Assembly (NCBI RefSeq): GCF_000975115.1
Contig: NZ_BBRE01000003.1
Coordinates: 310,001 to 374,000 of the forward strand
From: Demequina oxidasica
GTDB lineage: Bacteria > Actinomycetota > Actinomycetes > Actinomycetales > Demequinaceae
DNA: 64,000 bases
Direction of reading: 5' to 3'
Positions within the stretch are counted from its first letter, which is position 1; every line of letters starts with the position of its first letter. Shown here in pieces: positions 27,573 through 37,834 of the stretch. The notes below the pieces were generated by a model that had not been told where the DNA came from, made no database searches, and saw only the letters and a list, made by a program, of their open reading frames with translations. Position numbers and translations under genes: made by a program.

Positions 27573-29183
27573 CTACGCGGAATCGGGAACTGGCGGCAAC
27601 GGCCACCACCAGATGTCGGCCTGCAAATACGTCGTCACGACAGCAATTCCCACGGCGGCAAGCGCCACGACCACCCACAACGTCGCGATGCTCCGAGTCG
27701 GCGCGACTGCGTAAGCGATGCGGTGCGCGCCCTCACGTGTCCCACCCGTCAGTGGACCCCACGCCAGCACCACCATCGCGATCACCGCCCCACCCGCGAG
27801 TGCGATTGCGTGTCCCCACGACTGCCCCGCTGCGGTACCAGTGGCGACATGCTCTTCACTCACTAGCCACCACCCTGCTGCAGCTGTTCCCGCGCCGGCG
27901 GCAGCGGAGAGCAGCAGTGACGGCACCAGTTCGGCGGCGGCTCGCAACAGGTACCAAGGCAGGCCGATGGTGTGGACCACGGTGTCACCCCGTCGCACCC
28001 CCTTACGCGAACGGGTCGCACTTAATGCCTGGTGCCGGCGGAAAGCGGCGCGCGCGAAGATTGCGAGCACGACCATCGTGCCAAAGGCGACCACCGGAGC
28101 GACGGCGGCGCCCGCCGCGAGTGCCCCTCCCCAGGCCAGCAGCATGGTCCGCCGTCGCGGGGAGAAGTGGGCGGATGCTCCGGTGGAATCAACGTCGAAA
28201 CTCTCGGCCGCGTCGGACGGGTCGTCCCGGCCATCCCCTGCCGTCAGCGAGCCGCTGGTGGCGGTCTCCCAACTGCCCGGGGCATCGGCCGCATCCGCAG
28301 TGCCGCTGACGTCAATGAACTGGGTGCCAGTGGGAGCCGCGGCAGCCATGACGGAGGTGGCGGCGAGCGCGTGCTCGCCTCCGCCGCGCTCCATCACGGT
28401 GGTGGCACCCCGAAGGGCGGCGACCACGTCACGCATTCCGGGTCGAGCACCGATGTCGCGGCCCAGCGCTGCAGCTACCGCCTCCGCGCCGGGCACCTGG
28501 GCGATGGTGAGGTCACCGTCGAGGGTGCGGCCGATGGACTTGGAGCCCGAGCCAAACGGCGCCGTGCCGCTCATCGCATAAGCGACCGTAGCCGCCCACG
28601 ACCAATCGTCGGCGACGGGACCGGGGTCCGCGCCGTCAATCACCTCGGGCGCAACGTACCCAGCGGTGCCACTGACGAGCCCGTCGCGCGTCAGCCGCTC
28701 GTCCTCCTGACGGTGCGACAGCCCAAAGTCGATGAGCACGGGACCATCGGGGCCCATCATGACGTTCGAGGGCGTGACGTCGCGGTGCACTACGCCGGCA
28801 GCGTGCGCGGCCTCGAGTGCGCTCGCCATGCGCTCGGCGAAGGAGGCTAGTTGCTCGCCCTGGAGCGGGCCGTTCTCCTGCACATAGTGAAAGAGAGAAT
28901 CGCCGGGGACCAACTCGAACACTACGAAAGTTTCATCCGCGTCCAGCTCGGCGTCGATCACGCGCGGCACCGCCTCGTGCCGCATGGACTGCAGCGCCGC
29001 CACCTCACGCTCGAGGCGAGTGGCGGCCACGGCATCGGCCCTGGCATCAACTAGTTTGAGAGCTGCTGGAGTTCCCGCATCGTCGGTGACCCGGTAGACC
29101 GCGCCCGAGCCTCCACGTCCCAAAACACCCGTCACTTGGTAGCCACCGATGCTCTCGCCGACTCGTCGATCCACGCTTGCCAT
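27573..29183 (-). CDS. Ser/Thr protein kinase with C-terminal membrane segments
   Basis: This is a 536-residue Hanks-type kinase. The glycine loop LGRGGSGAVY is at 21-30, catalytic Lys43 in ALKL, HRD at 133-135 (HRDVTPSN) and DFG at 152-154, so it looks active. Residues 275-350 are a disordered acidic linker. The C-terminal third has about five hydrophobic segments instead of the single anchor plus PASTA repeats of PknB. Targets are unknown. It is followed by the MauE/DsbA pair after 144 bp. Confidence 0.9.
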   Translation of the reverse strand: MASVDRRVGESIGGYQVTGVLGRGGSGAVYRVTDDAGTPAALKLVDARADAVAATRLEREVAALQSMRHEAVPRVIDAELDADETFVVFELVPGDSLFHYVQENGPLQGEQLASFAERMASALEAAHAAGVVHRDVTPSNVMMGPDGPVLIDFGLSHRQEDERLTRDGLVSGTAGYVAPEVIDGADPGPVADDWSWAATVAYAMSGTAPFGSGSKSIGRTLDGDLTIAQVPGAEAVAAALGRDIGARPGMRDVVAALRGATTVMERGGGEHALAATSVMAAAAPTGTQFIDVSGTADAADAPGSWETATSGSLTAGDGRDDPSDAAESFDVDSTGASAHFSPRRRTMLLAWGGALAAGAAVAPVVAFGTMVVLAIFARAAFRRHQALSATRSRKGVRRGDTVVHTIGLPWYLLRAAAELVPSLLLSAAAGAGTAAAGWWLVSEEHVATGTAAGQSWGHAIALAGGAVIAMVVLAWGPLTGGTREGAHRIAYAVAPTRSIATLWVVVALAAVGIAVVTTYLQADIWWWPLPPVPDSA

Positions 29184-29350
29184 GCACTTACGCTACCGTT
29201 CACACGCTTGGCCGGAACGCACCGCTGTGGCAAGATGGTTGCACGGCCGCACCGATGCGGCCGTAAGCAAGTGTCACAGTGGACACCACCTCGGCACTCT
29301 TCACCACGGATCGTCTGGCACGTACCTGCCAGTGAAGGGATTTATCAATC

Positions 29351-30508
29351 ATGGCTACAGTCACTTATGACGGCGCCTCGCGCATCTACCCCGGAACCGA
29401 GCGTCCCGCAGTAGACAAGCTCAACATCGACATCGCTGACGGGGAATTCCTCGTCATGGTCGGCCCCTCCGGTTGCGGTAAGTCAACGTCGCTTCGCATG
29501 CTCGCGGGCCTCGAGGACATTGACGACGGCGCCATCTGGGTCGGCGACCGCGACGTCACCCACGTGCAGCCCAAGGACCGCGACATCGCGATGGTGTTCC
29601 AGTCCTACGCCCTCTACCCTCACATGTCGGTAGCGGACAACATGGGATTCGCGCTCAAGATCGCCAAGATCGACAAGTCCGAGATCCGCAGCCGGGTTGA
29701 AGACGCCGCCAAGATCCTGGACCTCACCGAGTACCTGGACCGCAAGCCCAAGGCTCTCTCAGGTGGTCAGCGTCAGCGTGTGGCCATGGGTCGCGCCATC
29801 GTCCGCCAGCCGCAGGTATTCCTCATGGATGAGCCGCTGTCCAACCTTGACGCCAAGTTGCGCGTCCAGACGCGTACCCAGATCGCCGCTCTCCAGCGTC
29901 GCCTCGGCACCACCACGGTCTACGTTACGCACGACCAGACTGAGGCACTCACCATGGGTGACCGCATCGCGGTCCTCAAGGATGGCGTGCTCCAGCAGGT
30001 CGGCACCCCGCGCGACATGTACGACACCCCCAAGAACGTGTTCGTCGCAGGCTTCATCGGCTCGCCCGCGATGAACTTGGGCACCTACCAGGTGTTTGAT
30101 GGCCAGGCTCAGGTTGGCCGTGCCAAGGTCACCCTGACGCGCGATGCCATTGCACAGCTGAAGGCCGACGACAAGAACCACGTCGTGCTGGGCTTCCGTC
30201 CCGAGTCACTCGACCGTGCTGCCCCGAACGCTGAAGGCGCTATCCCGATCGAGGTTGACATTGTTGAGGAGCTCGGCTCTGACGCGTTCGTCTACGGCTC
30301 CATCCCCAACGAGTTCGGCGAGAGCAAGGATCTCCACTTTGCTGCCGGCGACTCGCAGGTTGTTGTCCGCATCGATCCCCGCGACGTCCCCGCCAAGGGC
30401 GACACCATCTGGGTGACCATTCGCGGTGGCGAGCAGCACGTGTTCTCCGCAGCCACAGGTGACCGCCTGAACGCCCCGACGATCCACCAGGACGCGATCG
30501 TTAAGTAG
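29351..30508 (+). CDS. msiK: Sugar ABC transporter ATPase, MsiK/UgpC type
   Basis: This 385-residue ATPase energises carbohydrate importers. It has Walker [10 protein letters not shown], the Q-loop FQSYALYPHMSV, signature LSGGQRQRVAMGRA, Walker B VFLMDEPLSNLD, the H-loop VTHDQTEA and the C-terminal TOBE-like regulatory domain. No permease or binding protein is adjacent. A lone gene of this type matches Streptomyces MsiK, which serves several sugar importers. GAAGGGA precedes the ATG and a strong terminator follows. Confidence 0.92.
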   Translation: MATVTYDGASRIYPGTERPAVDKLNIDIADGEFLVMVGPSGCGKSTSLRMLAGLEDIDDGAIWVGDRDVTHVQPKDRDIAMVFQSYALYPHMSVADNMGFALKIAKIDKSEIRSRVEDAAKILDLTEYLDRKPKALSGGQRQRVAMGRAIVRQPQVFLMDEPLSNLDAKLRVQTRTQIAALQRRLGTTTVYVTHDQTEALTMGDRIAVLKDGVLQQVGTPRDMYDTPKNVFVAGFIGSPAMNLGTYQVFDGQAQVGRAKVTLTRDAIAQLKADDKNHVVLGFRPESLDRAAPNAEGAIPIEVDIVEELGSDAFVYGSIPNEFGESKDLHFAAGDSQVVVRIDPRDVPAKGDTIWVTIRGGEQHVFSAATGDRLNAPTIHQDAIVK

Positions 30509-30531
30509 CACTTCCGCTTTCACGAGTGACG

Positions 30532-30572
30532 CCCTGGGGCGGACAGATTTTCTGTCCGCCCCAGGGTTTTTT
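30532..30572 (+). terminator. Intrinsic terminator after msiK
   Basis: The 16-nt arms CCCTGGGGCGGACAGA and TCTGTCCGCCCCAGGG pair perfectly around a TTT loop, followed by TTTTTT. A textbook rho-independent terminator. Confidence 0.95.
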
Positions 30573-30631
30573 ATGCCCGATGCTGTGGCGGCTGGTGAGG
30601 CGCGCAGGATCGCCTTCGCTACGCTGACGGT

Positions 30632-32083
30632 ATGCCGCTACACATCAACGGAGCCGGTCACCCCGAGTTCATGACCCTGCCCTGGTCCCTGCCGCTGGAG
30701 CAGTGGCCCACCGACCAGATTGCGGCGCTTCCCCGCGGCATCTCGCGCCACGTGGTGCGATTCGTCAAGCTGGCGGACAAGGTGGTCGCCATTAAGGAGA
30801 CCAACGCGACTATCGCCGAGCGAGAGTTCGTCATGCTGCGCGAGCTACAGCGTTTGGGAGCGCCGGGCGTGGTGCCCCTGGCGGTAGTGTCCGGCCGCAC
30901 CAACGCCTTGGGCGAGCCACTAGAGGCAGCGCTCATCACCGAACACCTGCAGTTCTCACTCCCCTACCGCTCACTGTTCTCGCAGGCGCTGCGCGAAGAA
31001 ACCACCACGAGGTTCGTGGACGCTCTCGCAGTGCTGCTGGTCCGCCTCCACTTGCTGGGCTTCTACTGGGGCGACGTGTCGCTCTCCAACGCACTATTTA
31101 GGCGCGACGCGGCCGAGTTCACGGCGTACCTGGTAGATGCGGAGACCGGCGACCTCCACGCCGCACTGAGCGAGGGGCAGCGCTCCTACGACACCGAGAT
31201 TGCCCGGATGAACATCATCGGCGAACTCATGGACCTGGAGGCGCAGGGACACCTCGAGGACACCGTTGACCCCATGGCCATCGCCGATCGCCTTCAGGAG
31301 CGCTACGACGAACTCTGGGAGGCGCTGACGCAAACCGCGACTTACACGTCCAACATCCCGCTCCGCATCGCCAACCGGGTGAAGGAACTCAACGAACTGG
31401 GCTTTGACGTCAGCGAGATGGACATGCGCGAAACTGACGACGGCGAGGCTCTAGTGATGCGCGCCAAGGTAGTCGACGCCGGGCACCACGCACGCCGCCT
31501 CATGCGCCTCACCGGCCTAGACGTCCAAGAAAACCAGGCCAGACGCCTCCTTAATGACCTGGACGAGTACCGCATGCTGGTCTCGCACCCGTCTGAGGAC
31601 GAGGGCTACTCGGCCCACCAGTGGCTCATGAAGGTTTTCGAGCCCACTGTGCGCGCGGTGCCACGCGAGTTCCGCAAGAAGCTCGAGCCCGCGCAAGTAT
31701 TCCACGAGGTGCTCGACCACCGTTGGTTCCTCGCCGAGGCCGCTGATCACGACGTGGCGATGCCCGTCGCTGTCGCCTCCTACGTCAAGAACGTATTGCC
31801 TAACCGCCCCGACGAGCAGTCCGTGCTGGGCACTCCTGCCTCCGAGCTCAATGCTGCAGAGATGACAGCCGACCTGCCCGCGCTGACCGCCGAGGTGGAG
31901 GCACGGTCGCAGGAGACCCCCATCTTCGAGGGCGACAACACCGGCGCCTGGGGCGGAGCCATTGACGACGAGGACTCCGCTGCGGATGCCGACGACGCAC
32001 CATCATCCGCTCCGACGGTCACGCGTCAGTCGACCAAGCGCGAGCCCCCGGCGCACAAAGTGCCGGGCAGCGAGCGAGACTAA
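30632..32083 (+). CDS. DUF4032 kinase-fold protein
   Basis: This 483-residue protein resembles the DUF4032 family with an LPS-kinase/RIO-like N-terminal fold (about 30-190). VVAIKET gives a candidate ATP lysine, GFYWGDVSLSNALF resembles the HxDxxxxN catalytic loop (with GD in place of HGD), and YLVDAETGD resembles DFG. The middle is helical. The last 60 residues are acidic and disordered. No function is established. TACGCT lies 7-12 nt before the ATG with no ribosome-binding site, suggesting a leaderless message. Confidence 0.83.
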   Translation: MPLHINGAGHPEFMTLPWSLPLEQWPTDQIAALPRGISRHVVRFVKLADKVVAIKETNATIAEREFVMLRELQRLGAPGVVPLAVVSGRTNALGEPLEAALITEHLQFSLPYRSLFSQALREETTTRFVDALAVLLVRLHLLGFYWGDVSLSNALFRRDAAEFTAYLVDAETGDLHAALSEGQRSYDTEIARMNIIGELMDLEAQGHLEDTVDPMAIADRLQERYDELWEALTQTATYTSNIPLRIANRVKELNELGFDVSEMDMRETDDGEALVMRAKVVDAGHHARRLMRLTGLDVQENQARRLLNDLDEYRMLVSHPSEDEGYSAHQWLMKVFEPTVRAVPREFRKKLEPAQVFHEVLDHRWFLAEAADHDVAMPVAVASYVKNVLPNRPDEQSVLGTPASELNAAEMTADLPALTAEVEARSQETPIFEGDNTGAWGGAIDDEDSAADADDAPSSAPTVTRQSTKREPPAHKVPGSERD

Positions 32084-33048
32084 GCCTGCAGCGCTCGCTT
32101 TGCCTCGTAGAGCGCGATTGATGCGGCAACCGAGGCGTTGAGGCTCTCCGTAGTCGCCACGATGGGGATGGAAACGATCTGGTCGCAGGTCTCGCGCACC
32201 AGTCGCGACAGCCCGGCGCCCTCGGAACCCACCACAATGACGAGCGGCCCGTCGAGCAGCTGCGACTCGTGCAGGTCGACCTCTCCCCCGGCGTCCAGGC
32301 CCACGACAAAGAGTCCAGCCTTCTTGTAGTCCTCGAGGGCTCGCACCAGGTTGACGGCCCGGGCCACGGGTAGACGCGCAGCTGCACCAGCCGACACTTT
32401 CCAGGCCGCGACGGTTACGCCGGCTGCGCGGCGCTCGGGAATGACGACTCCGGTCGCACCAAAGGCTGCGGCCGAGCGCATGATCGCGCCGAGGTTGCGG
32501 GGATCCTGTATCGAGTCGAGCGCAACGATGCGTGCGGGACCATCGGAGTTATCGAGCAGGTCTTGATACTGCAGGTACTCATACGTGGGCACCTCGAGCG
32601 CGATCCCCTGGTGACGCGTGCCGTCGGAGAGAAGGTCGAGCGAACCCTTGGTGACCTCGCGAACCTCGACACCCTGCTCGACCGCAAGGGACACAATCTC
32701 GGTGACGCGGTCATCGGCGTCGATGCGGTTGAACACGTGCAGAACGTGCGCTGGCATTCCCATGCGCAATGCCTCGAGCGTGCTGTTACGCCCGATGACG
32801 AGCTCGAGCGACCCGGAAGTGCGGTCGCGCGGGGCGGCCTTGGGCGTACGACCCTGGGGACGCTTGGCCTCCTCCTTCTCCGCCCGTACCTTGGCCTTGT
32901 AGGCCTTGTGGTTTGGACGATCGGATGCCTTGGGAGTGGGGCCCTTGCCCTCGAGGGCGCGCCGCTGGTGGCCACCGGTGCCGACCTGCTGGCCCTTCTT
33001 GGAGCCCGACTTACGAATTGCGCCCTTGCGCTGTGAGTTACCTGCCAT
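32080..33048 (-). CDS. rlmB: 23S rRNA (guanosine-2'-O)-methyltransferase, SPOUT family
   Basis: This 322-residue RlmB/TrmH-type enzyme has a basic disordered N-terminus (1-80), a substrate-binding domain (about 80-160, VIGRNSTLEAL) and the SPOUT knot domain. Its motifs are ALDSIQDPRNLGAIMRSA (motif 1), VVGSEGAGLSRLV (motif 2) and SLNASVAASIALYE (motif 3). It methylates 23S rRNA, probably at the G2251 equivalent. It lies 26 bp after cysS and converges on DUF4032 with a 4-bp overlap. Confidence 0.93.
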   Translation of the reverse strand: MAGNSQRKGAIRKSGSKKGQQVGTGGHQRRALEGKGPTPKASDRPNHKAYKAKVRAEKEEAKRPQGRTPKAAPRDRTSGSLELVIGRNSTLEALRMGMPAHVLHVFNRIDADDRVTEIVSLAVEQGVEVREVTKGSLDLLSDGTRHQGIALEVPTYEYLQYQDLLDNSDGPARIVALDSIQDPRNLGAIMRSAAAFGATGVVIPERRAAGVTVAAWKVSAGAAARLPVARAVNLVRALEDYKKAGLFVVGLDAGGEVDLHESQLLDGPLVIVVGSEGAGLSRLVRETCDQIVSIPIVATTESLNASVAASIALYEAKRALQA

Positions 33049-33074
33049 AGTGCGAAGCCTACCTAGCCAAATGG

Positions 33075-34514
33075 CTAGTCGTCTGCCGCGAGCGACCAGC
33101 GCGCGCCATCGGCACTGTCTTCAATGACGATATTCGCGGCCGCAAGGCGGTCGCGTATGGCATCCGCCGCGGCCCAGTCCTTGTTCGCGCGTGCGTCGGA
33201 ACGTGCCTCAATGTCGGCACGTACCAGGGAGTCCAGTGCAACCAGGGCACCGGTGGTGGACGAGTCGTCGCGCCACTGGACCGAGGCGGGGTCGAGCCCC
33301 AGCACGTCAAGCATCGCGCGCACCGACAGGAGGGCCGACCGTGCGGCTTCATCGTCACCGGAGGTGAGTGCCGCGTTTCCGGCACGCACCGTCTCGTGAA
33401 TGTGCGCGAACGCGCGCGGCACCGACAGGTCGTCGTCCATCGCCGTCACGAAGGCCTCGGGGAGTTCCGCGACCCAGACTTGCTCTGCGGTGGGCGCACC
33501 CACGCGATCGCTGGCGCGCAATACGAAGCCGGACAACCGCGCCCAGGTGGCTGTGGCATCGTCGAGTGTGGAGTCCGCGTACTCGAGCATCGACCGGTAG
33601 TGAACGCCCGCCAGCGCTAACCGCAGCGCGGCGGGGTGGTACTGGTCTAACACCTCGGACACCAGCAGGCCGTTGCCGAGCGACTTAGACATCTTGGCGC
33701 CGGACTGCGTCACCCAAGCGGAGTGCATCCACAGCCGGGCAAAGCGGTCTCCAGCCGCGCGCGACTGCGCCAGCTCGTTCTCGTGGTGTGGGAAGCGCAG
33801 GTCGAGCCCGCCGCCGTGGATGTCGAACTCGTCGCCTAGGTAGCGCTTAGCCATGGCCGAGCACTCGATGTGCCACGCGGGACGTCCGGGCCCCCAGGGC
33901 GAGTCCCACGACGCGGTCTCCGGCTCGGAGTCCTTGCGCGCCTTCCACAGGGCAAAGTCTCGCGGGTCACGCTTGTGTTCGGCGGGCGAGTCAGTTGCGG
34001 GCGTCAGGTCGTCGAGCGCCTGGTTGGTCAGCGACCCATAGTCGGGCAGTGAGCGCACGTCGAAGTAGACGGACCCCTCGTGCTCATAGCCGTGGCCGTT
34101 GTCGACAATGCGCTGGATCAGTTGCACCATCTGCTGGATGTGGCCGGTCGCACGCGGCTCGGCGGCCGGGTACTTAACGCCGAGTGCCGTGTACGCGTGG
34201 GAGAACTCGCGCTCGTAGCGCAGCGCGCGCGCCCACCACTCCTCGTTGTTCTCCGCCGCCTTGGCCAGAATCTTGTCGTCGATGTCCGTGACATTGCGCA
34301 CCAAGGTCACGTCGTTGCCGCTGCGCTCGAGCCAGCGCTGAAGCACGTCGAGCGCCACAGCGGAGCGCATGTGGCCCACGTGCGGCGAGCTCTGGACCGT
34401 CGCCCCACACAGGTAGATGCCCACCTTGCCGGCAACCAAGGGCGTAAAGGCGCGCTCGGAGCGCGTCGCGGTGTCATACAGATGCAAGGTCACGGGGTTC
34501 AGGCTACCGGTCAT
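33075..34514 (-). CDS. cysS: Cysteinyl-tRNA synthetase
   Basis: This 479-residue class I synthetase has the variant HIGH motif SPHVGH in [16 protein letters not shown] (the Cys also binds zinc), further zinc ligands WHIECS and [13 protein letters not shown], and KMSKS in [10 protein letters not shown]. Its length is normal. It sits in the conserved actinobacterial order carD-ispD-ispF-cysS-rlmB, 59 bp after ispF. Confidence 0.96.
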   Translation of the reverse strand: MTGSLNPVTLHLYDTATRSERAFTPLVAGKVGIYLCGATVQSSPHVGHMRSAVALDVLQRWLERSGNDVTLVRNVTDIDDKILAKAAENNEEWWARALRYEREFSHAYTALGVKYPAAEPRATGHIQQMVQLIQRIVDNGHGYEHEGSVYFDVRSLPDYGSLTNQALDDLTPATDSPAEHKRDPRDFALWKARKDSEPETASWDSPWGPGRPAWHIECSAMAKRYLGDEFDIHGGGLDLRFPHHENELAQSRAAGDRFARLWMHSAWVTQSGAKMSKSLGNGLLVSEVLDQYHPAALRLALAGVHYRSMLEYADSTLDDATATWARLSGFVLRASDRVGAPTAEQVWVAELPEAFVTAMDDDLSVPRAFAHIHETVRAGNAALTSGDDEAARSALLSVRAMLDVLGLDPASVQWRDDSSTTGALVALDSLVRADIEARSDARANKDWAAADAIRDRLAAANIVIEDSADGARWSLAADD

Positions 34515-34573
34515 GCACTGACGGGCAAAGACTTGCGGCCGATGCAGGGTCGAGTCGCGCTTAAGGTGCGGGC

Positions 34574-35050
34574 CTAGCGCGGGACGACGAGCGCCGTCGC
34601 GAAGGCCGCGAGACCCTCGCCTCGGCCGGTCAGACCGAGGCCGTCGGTGGTCGTGCCTGCGATTGAAACAGGTGCACCGATGCAGTCGCTGAGTACGCGC
34701 TGAGCCTCCTCACGGCGCGGGGAGAGCTTGGGGCGGTTGCCAATGACCTGGATGGCGACGTTGCCGATCTCAAGACCGGCCTCGCGGACCAAGCGTGCAC
34801 ACTCCGCCAATAGTGCGACGCCCTTGGCGCCGGCCCATTCGGGACGGTCAGTACCAAAGGTGGAGCCGAGGTCGCCGAGCCCCGCGGCGCTTAGTAGCGC
34901 ATCGCATGCGGCGTGCGCGGCCACATCGGCGTCGCTGTGGCCCTCAAGGGCGCGCTCATCTGGGAACTCGAGCCCCGCGAGCGACAGGCCCTGCTTGTCG
35001 CCATACGCGTGAACGTCGACGCCGATTCCGGTGCGGGGGATTGTCATCAC
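34574..35050 (-). CDS. ispF: 2-C-methyl-D-erythritol 2,4-cyclodiphosphate synthase
   Basis: This 158-residue enzyme of the MEP isoprenoid route has metal ligands in GIGVDVHAY (Asp, His) and [16 protein letters not shown]. The C-terminal region [18 protein letters not shown] is typical. Its ATG overlaps the ispD stop by 4 bp, so the two enzymes, two steps apart in the pathway, are translated together. Confidence 0.96.
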   Translation of the reverse strand: MMTIPRTGIGVDVHAYGDKQGLSLAGLEFPDERALEGHSDADVAAHAACDALLSAAGLGDLGSTFGTDRPEWAGAKGVALLAECARLVREAGLEIGNVAIQVIGNRPKLSPRREEAQRVLSDCIGAPVSIAGTTTDGLGLTGRGEGLAAFATALVVPR

Positions 35051-35757
35051 TGCTCCTTTGCCAAAAGCTCGGTGGCGTAGTGCCTGGCGAGCGGAAGGTC
35101 GCTGGGGCGCGTCACCTTGAATCCAGACTCGTGGCCGGCGACGGCCACCACTTTGCCGCCCGATGCCCGCACCAGCTGAGCATCGTCCGTTGCCCGAGCA
35201 GTGGCGAAGTCCCGATGTGCAGTGTGGAGCATTTCTGCCCCGAAGACCTGAGGGGTCTGGACGGCGCGCAGGCCATCGCGGTCGACGGTCGCCCCCAGTT
35301 CACCGTCCGGGCCGGTTGCCTCCACCAGGGTGTCAACCACTTCGAGAACTGGGATCGCCCCGTCCGCGCCGGCGCGAACAGCCGCAATGGCGGCCCGCGT
35401 GACGTCAGAGTCTTGAAAGGCTCGTGCCGCGTCGTGCACCAAAATAATGTCCGGCGGCGTGCGGTCGTCCGCGAAGAGCGCGTCAATCGCTGCGGCCACG
35501 GACTGTTGCCGCTCGGCGCCTCCAGCGATCACCAGCATCGGCCGCCCCGCAAGTTCCGGCACCGCGGCGAGTGCCGCCTTGACGTCGGCCACATGCGCGG
35601 CGGGCGCGGTGACGACAATGTCGTCACACGCGTCCGCAACCTGCAAAACCGCCCACGCGACGAGCGAACGCCCGGCGAGCGGAAACAGTGCCTTAGGGAC
35701 ATCAGCACCTAGGCGTGAGCCCGAACCGGCGGCGGTCACAACCGCCGCAACACTCAC
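35047..35757 (-). CDS. ispD: 2-C-methyl-D-erythritol 4-phosphate cytidylyltransferase
   Basis: This enzyme of about 236 residues transfers CMP to methylerythritol phosphate. The nucleotide-binding start [16 protein letters not shown] and the motifs VHDAARAF and DAQLV are present. The GTG at 35757 is chosen: it overlaps the carD stop as GTGA and begins directly before the conserved fold, whereas a longer frame to 35805 would lie inside carD. Confidence 0.95.
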   Translation of the reverse strand: MSVAAVVTAAGSGSRLGADVPKALFPLAGRSLVAWAVLQVADACDDIVVTAPAAHVADVKAALAAVPELAGRPMLVIAGGAERQQSVAAAIDALFADDRTPPDIILVHDAARAFQDSDVTRAAIAAVRAGADGAIPVLEVVDTLVEATGPDGELGATVDRDGLRAVQTPQVFGAEMLHTAHRDFATARATDDAQLVRASGGKVVAVAGHESGFKVTRPSDLPLARHYATELLAKEQ

Positions 35758-36236
35758 GACGCGAGAACTACGTCCAGGCGGGACTCCGCGGTGGGCTCGT
35801 CGCACTTCTCGGCTAGAGCCAGTTCACTGACTAGGATCTGGCGTGCCTTGTGAAGCATGCGCTTCTCCCCGGCGCTGAGACCCTTGTCGGTGTCGCGACG
35901 CGAAAGGTCACGGACCACCTCGGCCACGCGGATGACATCGCCGGAGGCGAGCTTCTCCACGTTTGCCTTGTAACGGCGCGACCAGTTGGTGGGCTCCTCG
36001 ATGTACGGCTCGCGCAGTACGTCAAAGACCTTCTCAAGGCCTGCCTGGTCCACAACATCTCGGACGCCGACGAGGTCGACATTCTCCGCGGGAACCTCGA
36101 TGGTCAAGTCACCCTGAGCGACCTTGAGCTTGAGATAGATCTTCTCTTCGCCCCTGACAGTGCGCTTCTTGATGTCTTGGATCTTGGCGGCACCGTGGTG
36201 CGGGTAGACGACGGTTTCTCCGACGACAAAGTTCAT
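35754..36236 (-). CDS. carD: CarD-family RNA polymerase-binding regulator
   Basis: This 160-residue protein has an N-terminal Tudor-like RNA polymerase beta-binding domain ([17 protein letters not shown], 1-60) and a helical DNA-binding C-terminal domain with the conserved Trp in [11 protein letters not shown]. CarD stabilises open complexes at rRNA and other promoters in mycobacteria. It heads the carD-ispD-ispF message. Confidence 0.96.
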   Translation of the reverse strand: MNFVVGETVVYPHHGAAKIQDIKKRTVRGEEKIYLKLKVAQGDLTIEVPAENVDLVGVRDVVDQAGLEKVFDVLREPYIEEPTNWSRRYKANVEKLASGDVIRVAEVVRDLSRRDTDKGLSAGEKRMLHKARQILVSELALAEKCDEPTAESRLDVVLAS

Positions 36237-36267
36237 GGTGAAAGGTTCCCCTTCGTTGCGGATACCT

Positions 36268-36295
36268 ATTCTACCACCGTAATAATTTGCAATAA
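36268..36295 (-). promoter_or_regulatory. Putative carD promoter
   Basis: Read leftward, TTATTG and TAGAAT are separated by 16 nt, a sigma-70-like pair inside an AT-rich patch about 30-60 nt before the carD ATG. Confidence 0.55.
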
Positions 36296-36398
36296 CAGGT
36301 GTGTGATTTCACCACCGGTAGCGACGCGCCGGTGGCATCGCATCCTCTAAAGCGACTATTCTGGTGACGCACTCAAGCCCTGGAAAGGACTCTCCCTC

Positions 36399-36896
36399 GT
36401 GAAGTTCATTGCGCCCGCCCGCGTCGCGGTCATCGCCATCGCTGGCGCAGTAGCCCTTGCCGGCTGCTCGTACGTCAACCCCATCATTACGCAGAAGCCC
36501 TACGCGGCTGCCGACGGCCTTCAGGCCCAGATCGGCGACGTGCACGCGAGCAACTTGCTGATCGTCACGACGGCAGTCGATGAGCCGGCTTCGCTTACCG
36601 GGAGCCTTTACAACGCGGGCGATGAAGACGCGGAAATTGTGTTCGCACTTGACGGCGCTCACGGTGTCACCGTAAGTGTTCCCGCCAAGACTCAGGTCTC
36701 CATGGCGGTCGACGGCGACGTGTCGGTCCTCGCCTACGCGCCTGTGGCGCCCGGCCTCATTGCCAATGTCGCCGTTCAGTCGGACGTCACCGGAGTGATC
36801 ACCACCCCCGTGCCCGTCGTCGACGGCGCCCAGGAAGAATTCCAGCCGGAGCTTGACGCCCTCGCGGAGGCCGACGTTCCCGCCTACGACGCCTAG
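36399..36896 (+). CDS. Predicted lipoprotein
   Basis: This 165-residue protein has a lipoprotein signal ending in the lipobox LAGC (Cys25). The mature domain of about 140 residues is rich in beta strands and lacks catalytic motifs (YAAADGLQAQIGDVHASNLLIV, then alternating Val/Asp strands). The overall pattern resembles small actinobacterial lipoproteins of unknown function. GTG start with GGAAAGGA 9 nt upstream. It is divergent from carD and followed by a terminator. Confidence 0.8.
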   Translation: MKFIAPARVAVIAIAGAVALAGCSYVNPIITQKPYAAADGLQAQIGDVHASNLLIVTTAVDEPASLTGSLYNAGDEDAEIVFALDGAHGVTVSVPAKTQVSMAVDGDVSVLAYAPVAPGLIANVAVQSDVTGVITTPVPVVDGAQEEFQPELDALAEADVPAYDA

Positions 36897-36921
36897 CGAC
36901 TCGCACACCACTGCAGAACGA

Positions 36922-36960
36922 ATGACGAAGGGCCCGGGGGAAACCCGGGCCCTTCGTCAT
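36922..36960. terminator. Hairpin terminator between the lipoprotein and pstB
   Basis: Perfect 17-nt arms beginning ATGACGAAGGGCCC surround a 5-nt loop. It lies after the lipoprotein stop and near the converging pstB stop, so it probably works in both directions. The T runs are weak. Confidence 0.75.
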
Positions 36961-37036
36961 GTCCGATCCGAATCCACCTAGCTACGAGCGGAAGGGCGCG
37001 GCGTCGACCCTCCGGCCCCGTCCGCGCGGCGGCGGA

Positions 37037-37816
37037 TCACCCGAAGCGGCCCGAGATGTAGTCCTCAGTGGCCTTCTCCGAGGGCGTCGAGAACATCGTC
37101 GCCGTATCGTTCATCTCGATGAGCTTGCCCGGCTGCCCGGTGCCCGCGATGTTGAAGAATGCCGTGCGGTCCGCGACACGTGCCGCCTGCTGCATGTTGT
37201 GCGTCACGATGACGATCGTGTACTCGTTCTTGAGTTCCTGCATGAGGTCCTCAATAGCCAATGTGGAAATAGGGTCGAGCGCCGAGCAAGGCTCGTCCAT
37301 CAGCATTACATCCGGCTTGATCGCAATGGCCCGGGCGATGCAGAGCCGCTGCTGCTGACCGCCGGAGAGCGATGAGCCGGGCTTGTCGAGACGGTCCTTG
37401 ACCTCGTTCCACAGGTTGGCGCCGCGCAGCGACCCCTCAACGAGGCCCTCGGCGTCGCTCTTGGAGATGCGGCCGTTGTTCAACTTCACCCCAGCGAGCA
37501 CGTTCTCCGCGATCGACATGGTGGGGAACGGGTTAGGGCGCTGGAAAACCATGCCGACGTGCTTGCGCACTGCGACCGGGTCGATGTTCTTGGCGTAGAG
37601 GTTCTCGCCATCCATGAGCACCTCACCCTCCACGCGCGCGCCGGGGATGACCTCGTGCATGCGGTTCAGGGTTCGCAGGAACGTGGACTTACCGCAGCCG
37701 GACGGGCCGATGAGGGCCGTCACGGAGTTGGGTTCGACCGCCAGCGAGACATCCTCTACCGCAAGAAACTTGCTGTAGTAGACGTTGAGGTTGTTGACGT
37801 CAATGCGCTTAGACAC
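37037..37816 (-). CDS. pstB: Phosphate ABC transporter ATPase
   Basis: This 259-residue ATPase of the high-affinity phosphate importer has Walker [10 protein letters not shown], the Q-loop [12 protein letters not shown], signature [14 protein letters not shown], Walker [13 protein letters not shown] and the H-loop VTHNMQQA. It is the last gene of pstSCAB, 18 bp after pstA. Confidence 0.97.
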   Translation of the reverse strand: MSKRIDVNNLNVYYSKFLAVEDVSLAVEPNSVTALIGPSGCGKSTFLRTLNRMHEVIPGARVEGEVLMDGENLYAKNIDPVAVRKHVGMVFQRPNPFPTMSIAENVLAGVKLNNGRISKSDAEGLVEGSLRGANLWNEVKDRLDKPGSSLSGGQQQRLCIARAIAIKPDVMLMDEPCSALDPISTLAIEDLMQELKNEYTIVIVTHNMQQAARVADRTAFFNIAGTGQPGKLIEMNDTATMFSTPSEKATEDYISGRFG

Positions 37817-37834
37817 GTGTGCTCCGGATCTCTT

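Noticed and set aside
27446..28581. Plus-strand frames of 287 residues opposite the Ser/Thr kinase
   Set aside because: Low-complexity Arg/Pro/Ser-rich shadows of the kinase's membrane region.
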